Positions 47,703 through 60,959 are shown, counted from the stretch's first letter. The stretch is DNA of 64,000 bases from Pharus latifolius (GCA_019359835.1 CM033327.1:58979446-59043445), one strand, 5' to 3'. The notes: generated by a model not told the origin, from the letters alone. Numbers and translations are program-made.

Positions 47703-49030
47703 ACTGTTATATATATATATATCTTCCTTTTTCCCTCACTAATTAGTGTGTTGGATTATGCGTATCAAAAATAACATTGGTACTTCCCTTAGTTATACGG
47801 GGAGAAAAAAAAACTTCTTGTGTATTGATTCCAAGAATTAATGTATCTGAGAACGTATCTGCAAGTTACCTTGATAATATTACCTCTGCTGCATTGTATT
47901 TAAAATTGTACTATCGCTCGTGTTTTACTTGTTGGAAGTTCGGGCTTGCTTTTAAGTGCACCATAATCCAAAATTAATATTTTATATCAATCACGGATTG
48001 AAATTTTTTATTATCATACTAAATGTTCAATCTAAAATATCCATCATTCTATTAAATGGTCATGATTTGTTATTTAGTGCCATTTTTTTATCAAAGGTTT
48101 TTTCCTAAAGTAAAGAGACTTGGTCAGAGCGTGTATAGAAAAGTAAAAGATAGTATAAAAATACTGTCTCATATATGTCACCAAACAGCCTCTATAATAA
48201 AAAGAATCATAAAATATAGGATGTAATACTTGCATCCTGAATATTTACGATTTATCATAAAAGATTAAACTGGCTCGGACCATCAGTCATCTCATTTTCC
48301 ATTTCCGCATGGCCACAATCTTAACACACAATTAAAGATGAAGATTGTTTTATGTGTAACCTATTTCCAAATTGCTTGATCATTTCTTTCTCCTTTGCCC
48401 TTTAAGGACTTATCCATTCAGAGTTCGGTTTGGAGAAAGATATAGCTTGTTGTATTTGAATCCGAACTTTTAGAGGTATTTTTCCCCTTTCCTGAGGAAT
48501 ATAGACTCTTAGACGAATGTCCTACGTGTTTCCAAGATTCTTTTTAAATATTCTTCATATGGGAATCTTGACATGTAATACATGCTACAACAGTTCAGAA
48601 AGATCAAAATTTTCACATCACAGGTATTCATAATGATGAGCATTTTTCTTAAGGCCAATGTGTGAGATTTCAATGATTTAAAAAGTACAAATGTAAAATG
48701 CCAAATTAAAACTACTAGTATCATATTGCAATAACCTCAAACTACATATGACAAATTATCAAAATTAAAAATACTTTTGGGAACATGCATGTGCTTTTTA
48801 AAAAACTACTCACATCAATTAACAACCGCAATCAAAATCAACCCAGATATATTATAACAAATTTTTGAATCTAACAAAGTCTTTATTCTCTCCGGACCCC
48901 ACTTGATAACACCATCCTTTCTTTGCTTTCCTCCTCCTCCATTTGTCTCGTCAGTGAGGATAGAAGCCTTTGGCACGAAAAAGAATCGACCATCAGATTT
49001 CCTAAGTTCTACTGGGATCACCTCTGGATG
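47703..49030. other. Intergenic DNA, no gene seen
   Basis: AT-rich, only short frames. It includes the FAR 3' UTR. Confidence 0.4.
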
Positions 49031-49644
49031 CTATATATAGAATTTCGGCAGGTACACCTTATTTTCCATGCATTTCGGAGGACTAGTCATCGAGAACGAC
49101 GTAAACATTCCAGTGAACAATACTCGACCACCAAACGACTCCATCTTCTCCCACGCCATGTTCATCTTGTTCAATCTGAGAACATGGATGGGTATCCCTT
49201 TCTTCCCTGTGATCACCGCGAGTTATTCCCCCTCTAATTCAACCAAGTAGCAATACTTGTAGGGGACCTCCAAAGTTGTTAGGTTTCTTAATACCAAATC
49301 AACTTGTTTCTGCAATATCATGGACTCCCAATCTCCCTTTCTCTCTGAAACAATAGACAAGGCCATTATGTAGCACATGATTGCTGTAGAAGGAAATGGT
49401 GAATCTCCCATGGTGTGCATTTTGTGGAATGCTAGTTCAGTTTTCTTTATGTATCCCAACTTTCGGTTGTCACAAGTCCTATATAGGCGTAAATGACATG
49501 GATTCTGCTGTCTCTGGGGGGATTATTGTCATCCCAAGATGTGCAGAAGTAAACATTGTTGTATTCATATTGGGGGGTCTCGTGCATGGAAGATCCATGC
49601 AAGAGAATGGCAAACAAGACAGTCTTGTCTATCTTTCGGAGCAC
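49031..49644 (-). pseudogene. Unrecognised decayed coding fragment(s)
   Basis: Minus-strand frames with protein-like composition are scattered here: LGYIKKTELAFHKMHTMGDS (49459-49400), LVLRNLTTLEVPYKYCYLVE (49300-49240) and MAWEKMESFGGRV with FTGMFTSF (49160-49080). They are separated by frameshifts and stops. The helical-repeat flavour would fit an organelle-type PPR-like protein, but I cannot assign it. It could equally be chance frames. Confidence 0.25.
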
Positions 49645-49699
49645 GGCCCAACCATGTCTCGCTAAAAAGATCCTACTTTAGGGAAAGTTTAGAGTGGTG

Positions 49700-51202
49700 C
49701 TGAGAAGAAAGATCTTGTTCAAGTTGAGGTTGTAGCAGCGAATCAAGCCGATGTTAGTGAGCATGCTGCTCCTGAGAATGGGGATGACGTTAGCTGGGTA
49801 AATAGGGAAAGCACGTAATTCCGCTAATAGTTTTCCAGCTTAATTGGAATTTACGTTAGCACGTAAATAGGGAAAGCATGCAAGTAATATTTGCCAAGTG
49901 AAGCTGACAACATATCAACCGGAATAGTTTTGGGAACAAGTCTGACTAATCTTTTGTGGTTGCTGCAGTGGATAATGATGGTTCATCATCCCCCTCCTCT
50001 TGTTAAGAGATGATTTTCTGGCAAATCATCAATCCTGTTACAGCCAACCATACATTATTATATATAATACCATTATCCATCATATATTGAAAAATTGTAA
50101 GATAGTCAAGTTGTGTTAATTTCCTATAAAAACTGATATTAAACAATTAACTACTTGCAGCATCACTTATCCAAATAATATCGCATAATATTAATTGATC
50201 AATAAATACATCCCTAATATTAATAAATATATGCATAAATAAAGTATATATGAGATTAGATTTAGCCGGACATCTTGATTGAGTTCTTCTTTTTCTTGTG
50301 GTTAATTACAATTGCAATTGTATGATTCTTTCAACTTGTCATCTCACCACTTATGCGGGTACTCACTACCTCTATTCATCATTTAATCTAATTCGGAAGT
50401 TTTGATTCTTCCACTTTTCATAGTTCAAAATATAATCCAAAACAGAGTCTAGTTAGATTACCATGATATAATAATGAGAAAAGAATTAATATATTCTGAG
50501 TCTGTTACGCTATATTTAAGGAGTTGGAGATTACGCATACTATTGGATCTCTTAATTAATTTGTCAAATGTGACACTATCTTTGCCACTTAAGACATAAT
50601 CGTAACCGTCCATGATCCTACGTCCACGGCGACCTGACTCTCTCCATAAACACAGAGCTTTTGTGCTCACTCAACAAATCAGTCTAGTAAGTTTTTATCT
50701 GTGTTTAAACTGTTTGATTCAAACCGAAACGGACAGTGATACATTTTTCTCTTACGCTTGTGAATCACCGGCTACAGTAATCATACAAACATCCAAAATA
50801 CGAATCTCAAAGCATCCAAGTCATACGTAGAATATAAAGGCCATACGATAAATAAAAAAGGAGTCTAGGAAGGATTATAACTTCTTTTTTCTGTTTTCCA
50901 GTTTAATTTATTCAATTTAATTTAATTTTTTTACACCAGCAGTTCATCTCTGGCCGCCGTGTTCTTCGCTCCGCCACCGCGCGAAAACCAGATCGAAGCA
51001 CTTCCAAATCCTCTACCCCCCCCCTCCCTCCCGAGCTTCTAGAACCTTCCAATCCCTCTGCTTCTCTGCTCAATTCCCATCGTCGCTCCGCAGAAGCCGT
51101 CAGAGCTAGGGTTTTCGGGCACGTGCGCCCGATTTCTAGGGTTTTTGAGGTCTGCTCGGGGTATGAGCCCTCAGATTTGGCTGCTGTGACGACGAAGGAG
51201 AG
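49700..51202. other. Intergenic DNA and HIRA upstream region
   Basis: AT-rich up to about 50900, then GC-rich 5' leader sequence with CT-rich tracts before the HIRA ATG at 51203. A short phrase AATAGGGAAAGCA(C/T)G recurs at 49801 and 49866. Confidence 0.4.
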
Positions 51203-54200
51203 ATGATTACGGAGAAGCCGAACTGGATTCGGCACGATGGCCTGCAGATCTTCTCCATCGACATCCAGCCTGGCGGACTCCGCTTCGCCACCGGCGGCGG
51301 CGACCAGAAGGTGCCCTGTGATTTTTTTTCCGCTTAATTTTGAGTTCTTAGGTACAAATTTTGTGCCTGTAACTTGTTAGTACTTAGCTTGAGCCCTCCA
51401 GGCTTTGGTTGAGGTTTTTAGGGGGAATTGTTGTGCGCCCGTGCATGGTTTCGTAATCTGTGTTTGTTTGACATTGTGTATGATTGCAATTGAGGTTTTA
51501 GGGGGAATTCTAGGGTTAAAAGGTGAGGCTTTTCGGTGAATTGGTTAGTGAGAATCGGATGAGCTTGGGGCATGAGATTTAGTGGCCAATTGATCAGCTT
51601 TTGCTGTGTGGATGTTGTTTATCTAGTTGGATTTGAATTTAGTTCAATTAAGTTATATATTCTTTTTCAGTGCTCTTAGTGTTTTTACTTTTTAGACTTA
51701 TGTCTGAGATGCTGTGGATTATGTTATAGCTTATTATGGCTATAGTTGAATATATTCCTGAAACTGGTCGGTGGGAGGTTAGTTTGTTGTTGGTTATTTA
51801 GCAGCTGTGCAGTTGAGATCGAGGATTTTATGATCAAAGTTGAGTTTGCTAGGGTTAAAGTATATTGATGGCACAAACTGCATTAGGGAAATGTGTTAGG
51901 TGTTGGTTAGAAGAAATCTACCCATTGCAAAAGTTGATATACACAAATAAAGTTGATATCTACAGAACAGTCCTAATTTCCAAAGTGCATTTTTGTTGCT
52001 ACCTGAATTACTGAAGAAGCGGTCATGCATGAAACTCTGAACATTTTCGATGTATCCTGTTCATAGGCTTCTTTCTGTAGTATTTTTTGGCATTGAAAAA
52101 CAAATAAACTGCAGAAATTACCAAAGCTATCATCAGGGCTTCCCTCTTCCTGTTGTTTTCTGTAGTTGACCTGCTTTTTACTAAGTTCCCTTTGTTTGCT
52201 TCATTTTTAATGCAGGTTCGGATATGGAACATGAATTCAGTGGGAAAGGACATTAACAATGACGATTCCAGCCAAAGGTTGCTGGCTACAGTACGCGACC
52301 ATTTTGGATCTGTAAACTGTGTTAGATGGGCCAAGCATGGCCGCTATCTTGCTTCAGGGTCAGACGATCAGGTTATCTTAATACATGAAAGAAAAGCTGG
52401 TTCAGGGACATCTGAGTTTGGTAGTGGAGAACCTCCAGATGTAGAAAACTGGAAGGTCATTATGACCTTAAGAGGACATACTGCAGACGTGGTAATTATC
52501 TGCCAAACTTTTACCACATGCTGTTACTCTCTCTTCTTTTTCAAAACCATGATTTGCTCTAAATTATTTCCCTTTTTAAGCTTTTGTTCTTGTATTTGTG
52601 ATCCTTACTGTTTTGTTATTGAACGCCTTCTCTGTTTCCTATGCCTAAATTAGGTAGATCTTAATTGGTCCCCTGATGATTTAACATTGGCTAGCGGCAG
52701 CTTGGATAATACTGTTCACATCTGGAACATGGCCAATGGCATTTGCACTGCTGTCTTGAGAGGGCATTCCAGCTTAGTCAAAGGGGTTACTTGGGATCCC
52801 ATCGGTTCTTTTATCGCAAGCCAATCAGATGACAAGACTGTCATCATATGGCGTATAAGTGACTGGAGTCTTGCTCACAAGACAGAAGGCCATTGGGCAA
52901 AATCTGTATGTTATCTTTTATGGCATTTATCATTATGTGTTATCTTGTGGGTGCAAGACTTTTCTTACTGAAAAAGGATATTTTTCCCCCTTGTTCTTCC
53001 AGCTTGGTTCAACATTTTTCAGGCGACTTGCTTGGTCACCATGTGGCCACTTTATAACCACAACTCATGGTTTCCAAAAACCTAGGCACTCAGCCCCTGT
53101 GCTTGAAAGAGGCGAGTGGTCTGCAACTTTTGACTTTCTTGGACATAATGCACCTGTTGTGGTGGTAAAGTTTAATCACTCAATGTTCTGCAAGCATTTA
53201 TGTACTGGTCAAGACACGAAGGCTGCACCAGCTGGATGGACCAATGGAGCATCAAAGACATCAACAAAAGAATTGCAACCATATAATGTTATTGCTATTG
53301 GAAGTCAAGATCGAACTATTACTGTCTGGACGACAGCGAGTGCCAGACCCTTGTTTGTTGCTAAGCATTTCTTCACACAAAGTGTGGTTGATTTATCTTG
53401 GTGAGACACTTTGACCAGGTCTCCAGAATTAAGATTATATTGTATGCACAAACTGACAGTGCTATTGTTTTCCCCCTGACAGGAGCCCTGATGGTTATTC
53501 ACTTTTTGCCTGCTCTTTGGATGGATCGGTTGCCACCTTTCACTTTGAAGTAAAGGAGCTTGGATACAGGTTAAGTGATGCTGAACTGGATGAATTGAAG
53601 AGAAGTAGATATGGTGATGTCAAAGGAAGGCAATCAAATTTAGCTGAAAGCCCTGCACAGTTGTTGCTAGAAGCTTCAGCAAAACAATCGGCCGGCAAAA
53701 CGGGAAGTTCTGGCACCCAGCAATTTCAAGTACCCGCAAAAGTTTCTGCAGATGTGCCTAACCCATCTCTTGGTGTGCAAAATCAGAAAGCTGCTGAAGC
53801 TCTACCTGAAGATGAGAAGAAAACGGCAGTTCCTGCTTCTGATGACATAAATAAGCCAAGTCGGTTATCCAGTCCAGTAAAACAAAGAGAGTACCGGCGT
53901 CCGGATGGCCGAAAAAGAATAATTCCAGAAGCTGTTGGATTTCCTTCTAACCAAGAAAACATATCCAACCGCGTTCAAAATCACGTTGTGGATTTTTCAT
54001 CTTCATCGCTGGATCGGCAAAAGGAGGATCAAAGGATGCTCCTTGGAGAGAATGGAATAAGATTATCTTACGGTATTGGTGGTAACTGTAATAACTATGG
54101 AGTTAGGGACCGTTCTGGTGTCACAGCAAGGGCCAACATCAGCGAGAGTCTTGTTATTCAAAAGGCTTCAACCAGTTCTGGCAATGATGGAAGGTTGAGC

Positions 54201-56707
54201 GTTGAACACACTGGATCCATGGTTCCAGGCTCATTGACTTCTTGCACTGCGCTTTCTATCCTGGTGTTCAATAAGAAGGGCAATGAGGATTCTTTACCAG
54301 TCTGCCTTGAAGCAAAGCCAGTAGAACGTTCTGCAGGTGATATGATTGGAGTTGGCAGTGCCTTTTCAACGAAAGAAACTGAAATTAGATGTACAAGAGG
54401 AACAGAGACACTTTGGTCAGATCTCATCTCTGGAAAGGTTACTGTCTTGGCTGGTAATGCAAATTTCTGGGCTGTTGGCTCTGAGGATGGTTGCCTACAG
54501 GTTAGTGATCTTCTCTAGTGGAAATTCTTGCAGATTGATTTGTGTTTCGATTTGATTGAATGCATACCATGTTGTTTGTCCTATCAATTGTTAATTGTTG
54601 CTGGAATAGACCTTTAGTTATCTCTTTTTGTGCATTCATTTTTCTGGCCATATGTTGACCTGCATCACTTAGATCCATTTTCTGAATTGCTTAGGTTTAC
54701 ACAAAATGTGGAAGACGAGCAATGCCAGTAATGATGATGGGATCTGCAGCTGTTTTTATAGATTGTGATGAGAGCTGGAAATTGCTTCTTGTAACAAGGA
54801 GAGGTTTGTTGTACATTTGGGACCTCTATAACAGGGCCTGTATTTTGCATGATTCTTTAACTTGTTTGGTTGCATCCCCGGATGAATCGTCAGCAAGAGA
54901 TGCTGGTAAAGACTTCATATCTAGTCTTCAATTCTCAAGTTCTATCTGAGACTGGCAGTCAACTTCATTGTATCTTAGCGTTTGCTAGAATGGTTGGTGC
55001 TTGAAAGGTGACCTTGCCATGTTCTATGACAGGTACAGTAAAGGTGATATCCGCTAAATTCTCCAGATCTGGCTCACCCTTAGTCGTCCTTGCCAGCCGT
55101 CATGCTTTTCTTTATGACATGAGCCTGAGGTGCTGGTTAAGGATTGCTGATGATTGTTTCCCAGCATCAAATTTTGCAAGCTCTTTTAACTTGAGTTCTA
55201 CTCAAGGTGGTGAGCTAGGCAAGTTGCAGATTGATGTAGGAAAATTCATGGCAAGAAAGCCTATTTGGAGCAGGTTTATGTGCTCTTTATATTGCTTTAA
55301 TTACACATTCTGGCAACTATTTCTATGACATGCTAATATGGTGCTTGCTCTAAACATACTTGTGTGGCTGTTTGTGCTTCAGGGTTACAGATGACGGGGT
55401 GCAAACACGTGCACATCTGGAAACCCAGCTGGCAGCTTCATTGGCTTTGAAGTCACCACAGGAATATCGCCAATGCCTCCTATCCTATATTAGGTTTTTG
55501 GCAAGGTTAGTCCTGTAGATCACCCCATCCTTTTGATTACTTATGGTACTCTGGCATGTGGGTAGGTGGGTTGCATCTGCTCCGCCTTGGAACGGAACAA
55601 ATTGAATGTTTGAAATATGCAAGTATTCATTTCATCTGTCTTTGAATTACTAAGGTAATTTGTTTTCTTTAGCTATTTTGATATGTAGAAGTTGTAGGAG
55701 TCCTTGGAGTCTGAACATATTATGTTGTCTAACTCTGTTGACCTTTTAAGAAGTACAGTCTGCTTGAATTTTCTATGCTTTTGGAGTTTATACTTCTCTT
55801 GAGGATTGGCAAAACAGGCATAAATGTCGTGAATAGAAGGATCCTTCTGATGTTCTATTGTAATTTATGGGCAGCAAAAAGCAATATAATACTTTTAGTA
55901 ATGCTACATGGCATGTCCACTTTTTGTAGGCTTGTATCTTTTTTGCAAGTATATGTTCAGTCAATTGACGAGATTATGTGAACCATTGTATATCTTCTGA
56001 AATTCAGCCAATGATGATTTGGTGTCTGGAACTGAATGTTTCTTTCTTCATTTCTTTTCTTTCATATGCAGAGAAGCAGATGAATCACGTCTGCGCGAAG
56101 TTTGTGAGAGCTTTCTTGGTCCTCCATTGGGCATGGTTGATACTGCATCATCTACTGATGCAAAAAATCCGGCATGGGATCCTGATGTTCTCGTAAGGCT
56201 CTCTGTTTTTAGATATCACATGGAAAATTGCTTTGTTTGGTTTTGTTGTTATACAATTTGTTTCAGCTATAGGCCCATATGCCATAGGTATAGATTTTAT
56301 TTGTTGTACCCTGACCAGTTGTTCATTAGACTCATCCAGTTACATCTCGAGTCCAAAAAGGACAGGTTATCTAGAGAAAATTGTTAGGGTTTTATGTTTT
56401 TCCTAGATAAGCAGAAGGACTCGAAAACCCTAACTAGATGGCAAGAAGTTATCATATTCATCTACTTGACACAATTTTTTGTTGTCCTCTTCGATCTGTG
56501 AACTTAGATATGACAATGTTGCAGGGGATGAAGAAACACAAACTTCTTAGGGAAGATATACTTCCGTCCATGGCGTCAAACCGGAAGGTCCAGCGGCTGC
56601 TCAATGAGTTCATGGATCTCCTGTCGGAGTATGAGGCCGCTGAAACAAATGCTGATCAAACGGACAGTGCACCGCCGCCAGCGATCGAAGCCAATAACAC
56701 CTCATAG
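51203..56707 (+). CDS. HIRA: HIRA histone chaperone subunit
   Basis: Ten exons join to 976 aa: 51203-51310, 52216-52491, 52654-52905, 53003-53400, 53483-54500, 54695-54905, 55033-55273, 55383-55505, 56072-56192, 56525-56707. All junctions are GT-AG and in frame. HIRA is the scaffold of the replication-independent H3.3 deposition complex (with UBN, CABIN1 and ASF1) in the nucleus. N-terminal WD40 repeats run to about residue 365 (LASGSDDQVILIHE, LASGSLDNTVHIWN, IAIGSQDRTITVWT, LFACSLDGSVATF). The B domain that binds ASF1 is recognisable near 480-497 (REYRRPDGRKRIIPEAVG). The C-terminal HIRA domain follows (LWSDLISGKVTVLAGN, WAVGSEDGCLQVY, ALKSPQEYRQCLLSYIRFLA). The start MITEKPNWIRHDGLQIFSID is the conserved HIRA N-terminus. 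The length is as expected for plants and no defects are seen. Confidence 0.97.
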
Positions 56708-57261
56708 CTGTGCATGGCATTCCCCAATTGCTGTAGAAGTACTGACCCCTCGGTAAGCATAGGAACCATATCCATTTGGAGCATCCCATCTTTAATTCTG
56801 CATGTAGCTTGTAGCCTGTTTAGCAAGGTGACCCCTGCCGAACGCTATTACCCGGTAGTCGTACGCGAGTGTGACGGTAGAAAGAATGCGAGGTCGCCCT
56901 ATGGTTGTGTAACAGTATATTTGTAGCAGGTCCGATAAATTTATGTCTTTTTGGGTTCAAAGGCATGTCTTACTTCTGTGTGCTGGCTGTGCGGGGATGT
57001 ATGATTTTTTTTGTTATTATTATTTGTAGAGTAATTTTTAGTACTACAATTTGCTCCCGCGATTTGTACCTCCAGATGCCTAAGTTACGTACATGCACAA
57101 CTAATCAACCTTTGTGAGCATGTACTTTCAAAAGTCAAAACTGCTGCCAAGATACATGCAGGCGAAAACACTTGGGTAAAAGATTTCGATTGACTTTGAG
57201 CAGTCACACAACCAATGTTACTCTTTTATCTTTCGGTTATTTTCTTTTGTTAAATCCAAAA
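56708..57261. other. Spacer between convergent genes
   Basis: Carries the HIRA 3' UTR (plus) and the GDSL gene 3' UTR (minus). No other feature seen. Confidence 0.5.
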
Positions 57262-60200
57262 TCAAGTCGACAAAAAATCGATGATCTTAGCTCTGAACGT
57301 CTCGGAAATCGCGGCCCAGGCGGCCTGCGTCGGGTGAACGTCGTCCCAGTAAAAATGCTGGTCGGGATGGTCGCAGAGCGCGTACTGCTTGTTGCCGTTC
57401 TCGTCTTCCTCCCCGCAGTATCCATCCGGGCTGAAGCTCTCGCAGCACGGACGCCTCGGGTTCTGGAACTTCGTCACCCCACCATCACCTCGAAAATAAA
57501 AACATTTAGAACATTCAGATGTAGATCCAGAGCTTCCTTGATGTAACATGAATTATACAAGCTGTGATAAGTAACAGAGGTTGTTGGGTGTGACCTTGGT
57601 CGGAGGAGGATGGGGAGACGAAGGCGGTGAAGGGTCCGCTGAGGTCGAGCAAGAGGAAGGTGCGGTTGCTAGGGTCGAGGCCGGTGAGCACGGACTGGAG
57701 AGCGGTGTTGTGCTGGACGGAGCCCATGTTGGCCAGGGCGTCACAGCCGGTGTAGTTGAGCGGCCTCGTGAACAGCGGGGTGCACCCGATCGGGTGGAGA
57801 TTCGTCACCACCACTTTCCGCATTCCGATCACACGCAGGCGCCGGACGTCTTCTCTCAATAGCCTTACCACCTTCGGTATGTATGCTATCGCCGCCTGCA
57901 ATCATGCAAATACCATGAAGTCGACAGCTGAGAGCGGAGCCCACACCTACAATTAAGCACCAGCAATTGGGTATGCTGATATTGCATTCTACTTACGCTG
58001 GTGCTGTTGTCCCTCTCGGCGACGTAGGAGTAGTCGTTGCCTGATACGACTACAAGCGCGACCCCTTGCCGGACGTCGCAGCCGGCCGAGAGCGGGCGGC
58101 TCGCCAGCTGGGACTCGAGCAGGTCGATTTGGGCGCTGACGTTGCGCTGGAAGTTGCCGGTGTCGAGCACGCCGGCTCCGCCGACGGCAAAGTTCATGCC
58201 GCGTGCCAGCATCCCGGCGGAGGCCCCCCTGCGCAGCTTGTACGCTACCGGCGTCTGGATTCCCATGATTGATGCTGTCGTACGTGGCAGGTGGGTATAA
58301 CCGTATAAGCAGAAGCAGTGTATGAACAAACAGTTTGTATTACTCCTAATTAGGTAATGACCGGACTTGTACGGACTGGGAAAGAAAAAAGGGAAAGGTC
58401 TAGGTTGGAGCTTAATTAATACTTTTACTACTAACATGGTTAGGTAAGACATCAAGCGTATCCACAGTCCATCTTAATAATTTTGTCAAAGTGTGGCCTT
58501 TGATGCAAATTAAGACATGCAGCTGGCAGTTGCTAGAGACAGGTTCCAATTTTTGAGTGACTGGTTGATTGTGATGCATCACCCGTTTGCTCACTTGATT
58601 TCCAACAAAAATGTCTGTCTTTATTGTGAGAGGTCTTTCGGACTCGTCTTATGCATGGTAAGTAATGAGTACATCTCTACACCAAAAATATCATCATTTG
58701 CTTTTTATATGCATATTGTCGTTTTAAGTTTCATTTGGTGTGGTATTTGTAATCTTTGCCTTGAGTTCAAATGGCATGTGCATTTTCTTCTATTCTGGAC
58801 TTTGATTATAAATCAACATTTTCGATTAACACGAGTAAGTCATAATTTCTCTTTTACATTAATTAGATAAGAGAATATACATGACTATACAGCTATGCCT
58901 TTGGACCCAAAGATAGAGCATCCAAATTCCTTGAAGTGATTCAAGCATCAAACCAGATACCAAAGCTGACTCGATGCTTTCTATTTCTAAGGAACGGTGT
59001 TAAGTGTGCCGTTCAGGTCTCTTGGAAGTTGGAACCGTTTGATCCAACATTCAGATGTCTGAGATTGAAATATGTGATATGTTTGAAGCATCTTGTGAAA
59101 TGTTTCAAGTATCCTAATTTCTCATCTTAAATACTACTTAATTTTTTGATAGAACAGACACCGACAATATGGTTTCTATGCCATGTGAAGTTGTGAGTTG
59201 TGAACAGGAAGGCATGCAGAGGACACATGTGGTGAGATGGTGGACGGGAGTAACCGGGTTAGGTGAAATACACATGCATGCACAAAAGTAGCCGCATTGT
59301 TTCGTCCCTTATTTACAATAAAACCAGTCTAATCAGGTTGTTATGTGATTAAGAGACTATCTAGTTCGCATTCTTGTTGTCACAGTTGAGATTTAAATGA
59401 AATTTTGAGAACTTTTGTATGTACAATCAATAATAAATTAGTCAAACATATCTAAGTTTCATGTGTGTAATTTTAAATATTCAGGATTTCTAGACGAATA
59501 TAATAAGGAATCTTTTTTTAAAATAACCCTTTAAAAAAAACAATTACAAAACTAACTCCTAACTTTTTAAATTTACAAAAATAGCCCTCTGTCGCGAACT
59601 GGGCCGCGCGACTGATCTTCGCCCAACTCACATCTTCAGTCGCTAACCCAGATAGCGACTGAAAATTGAAAAAAATACTTGCGGAGGTGGGATTCGAACC
59701 GTGGTCTCTCCGGAGAGAGAGCGTCTTAACCAATTAGACTACAACCAGTTTTTGTAACTTATTGGTATGGCATAGTTTTATATCTTTTCAGTCGCTATCC
59801 GGGCTAGCGACTGAAAGCATACGTGGCACGCGAACTAGGCCAGTGGAGCGTTGGGCCGTGCCACGTCATCAGTCGCTATCTGGGATAGCGACTGAAGATC
59901 AGTCGCGCGGCCCGGTTCGCGACAGAGTGCTATTTTGGCAAATTTAAAAAGTTAGGGGTTAGTTTTGTAATTGTTTTTTTTTAAAGGGTTATTTCAAAAA
60001 AAAATTCTATAATAAGAATGTCAATCAAAACAACTTGGTGAGAAGTTTCAGATGGAAACCAGGGCAGCCAATTTTTAAGCTAGCACGCAAGCCAAAACTG
60101 CCTCAAAAATTAGTACGAGGTTCCTAACTTACATGCCACGTATGAACAATACATCGCTCTCCTATGGTGACTAACAAGTAAGAAATCAAAATTGCACCAG

Positions 60201-60890
60201 ACCAAGAGGGCAGTATACGTCTACCATCCATAATCTCATGTATAAACACAGCCGTCGTCATCAGCCCATTTAATTAAGCTAACAACCAACAGATTAGCCA
60301 GCCATCAATGCAATACATCTGTGATCCATTAATCCTTTCAGCACCAGTTCATAGATTGATGGAGTAGTAATTAATAATAAATTTAAAGGCAACGCTTCGA
60401 CTACACCTATCCCATCTGCAGCAGCAGCCACTAAGTTAATGCACACTGCTCGACGGACCACTAGTTCAATGCACAAACATACACAGACGCACGCGCTTAA
60501 TTAGCATTTAATGCATGAGTAGGGGGCGCGCCTAGCGTACCAACGAAGTCGGTGAGGACTCGGCCGTCGGAGAAGCGGCCGGAGGGGCGGCCGGGGAAGG
60601 TGACGCCGTAGGGGTCGTACCACGCGTGCGTCAGCTCCCTCCCGAGGTCCCCCAGGTTGCCCGTGTCCGCGTACGAGTCACCAAACACCCACAACCTCCC
60701 ACGCTTGCCGCAGCCGCCATTCTTAGACCCCGACGCTGCACGCGCCGCCGCAAGGACTTCACATGCAGTAGATGAATTGAATTAATAGAGATCGGGAGGG
60801 AAAAGGAGGAGTAATAAATGGAAGCTGCTTACAAAGAAAGATGGTAGCCGCCAACTCCAACGGAGGAAGCCTCCTCTTGGTCTGATCCAT
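57262..60890 (-). CDS. GDSL esterase/lipase (SGNH hydrolase), secreted
   Basis: Five exons on the minus strand join to 359 aa: 60890-60833, 60756-60541, 58274-57997, 57895-57595, 57488-57262. All junctions are GT-AG and in frame. I chose the exon 2 acceptor at 60757 because it completes a signal peptide (LAATIFLFLAAARAAS); a second acceptor 16 bp further in would remove it. The catalytic blocks are present: block I VFGDSYADTGN with Ser47 (GDSY in place of GDSL), the GND of block III at 170-172 (VVVSGNDY), and block V Asp333 and His336 (DDVHPTQAAW). Such enzymes are extracellular esterases or acyltransferases acting on cutin, wax or xylan esters; the substrate here is not predictable. Intron 2 is 2.3 kb and contains a MULE-type MITE. 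Confidence 0.93.
59508..60007. mobile_element. MULE-type MITE (500 bp) in GDSL intron 2
   Basis: A perfect 9-bp target-site duplication TATAATAAG (59499-59507 and 60008-60016) flanks inverted ends GAATCTTTTTTT and, on the minus strand, GAATTTTTTTTTG, both followed by AAATAACCCTTTAAAAAAAA. The inverted repeat extends at least 100 bp with few mismatches, then repeats TCAGTCGC/GCGACTGA. The end structure matches the 5.4-kb MULE at 29699-35142. There is no coding capacity. The near-identical arms would form a long hairpin if transcribed with the intron. Confidence 0.88.
59687..59743 (-). other. tRNA-like segment with Pol III A and B boxes inside the MITE
   Basis: On the minus strand TAGTCTAATTGG (A box, fits TRGYNNARNNGG) is followed, about 30 nt on, by GGTTCGAATCC (B box, fits GGTTCGANTCC). 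TCTCTCCGGAGAGA between them forms a hairpin where the anticodon arm would be. The acceptor and T stems do not pair well, so it is not a functional tRNA gene but a tRNA-derived sequence that still has both internal promoter boxes. Confidence 0.55.
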
Positions 60891-60959
60891 GTGATATATC
60901 CGCGCGTCTGTGTGTGGGCCTTCCTTCCTTCCTCCTCCTCCTAGGGGTGCAAGGAGCGG

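Noticed and set aside
59687..59743. Functional tRNA gene
   Set aside because: A and B boxes are good but acceptor and T stems do not pair.
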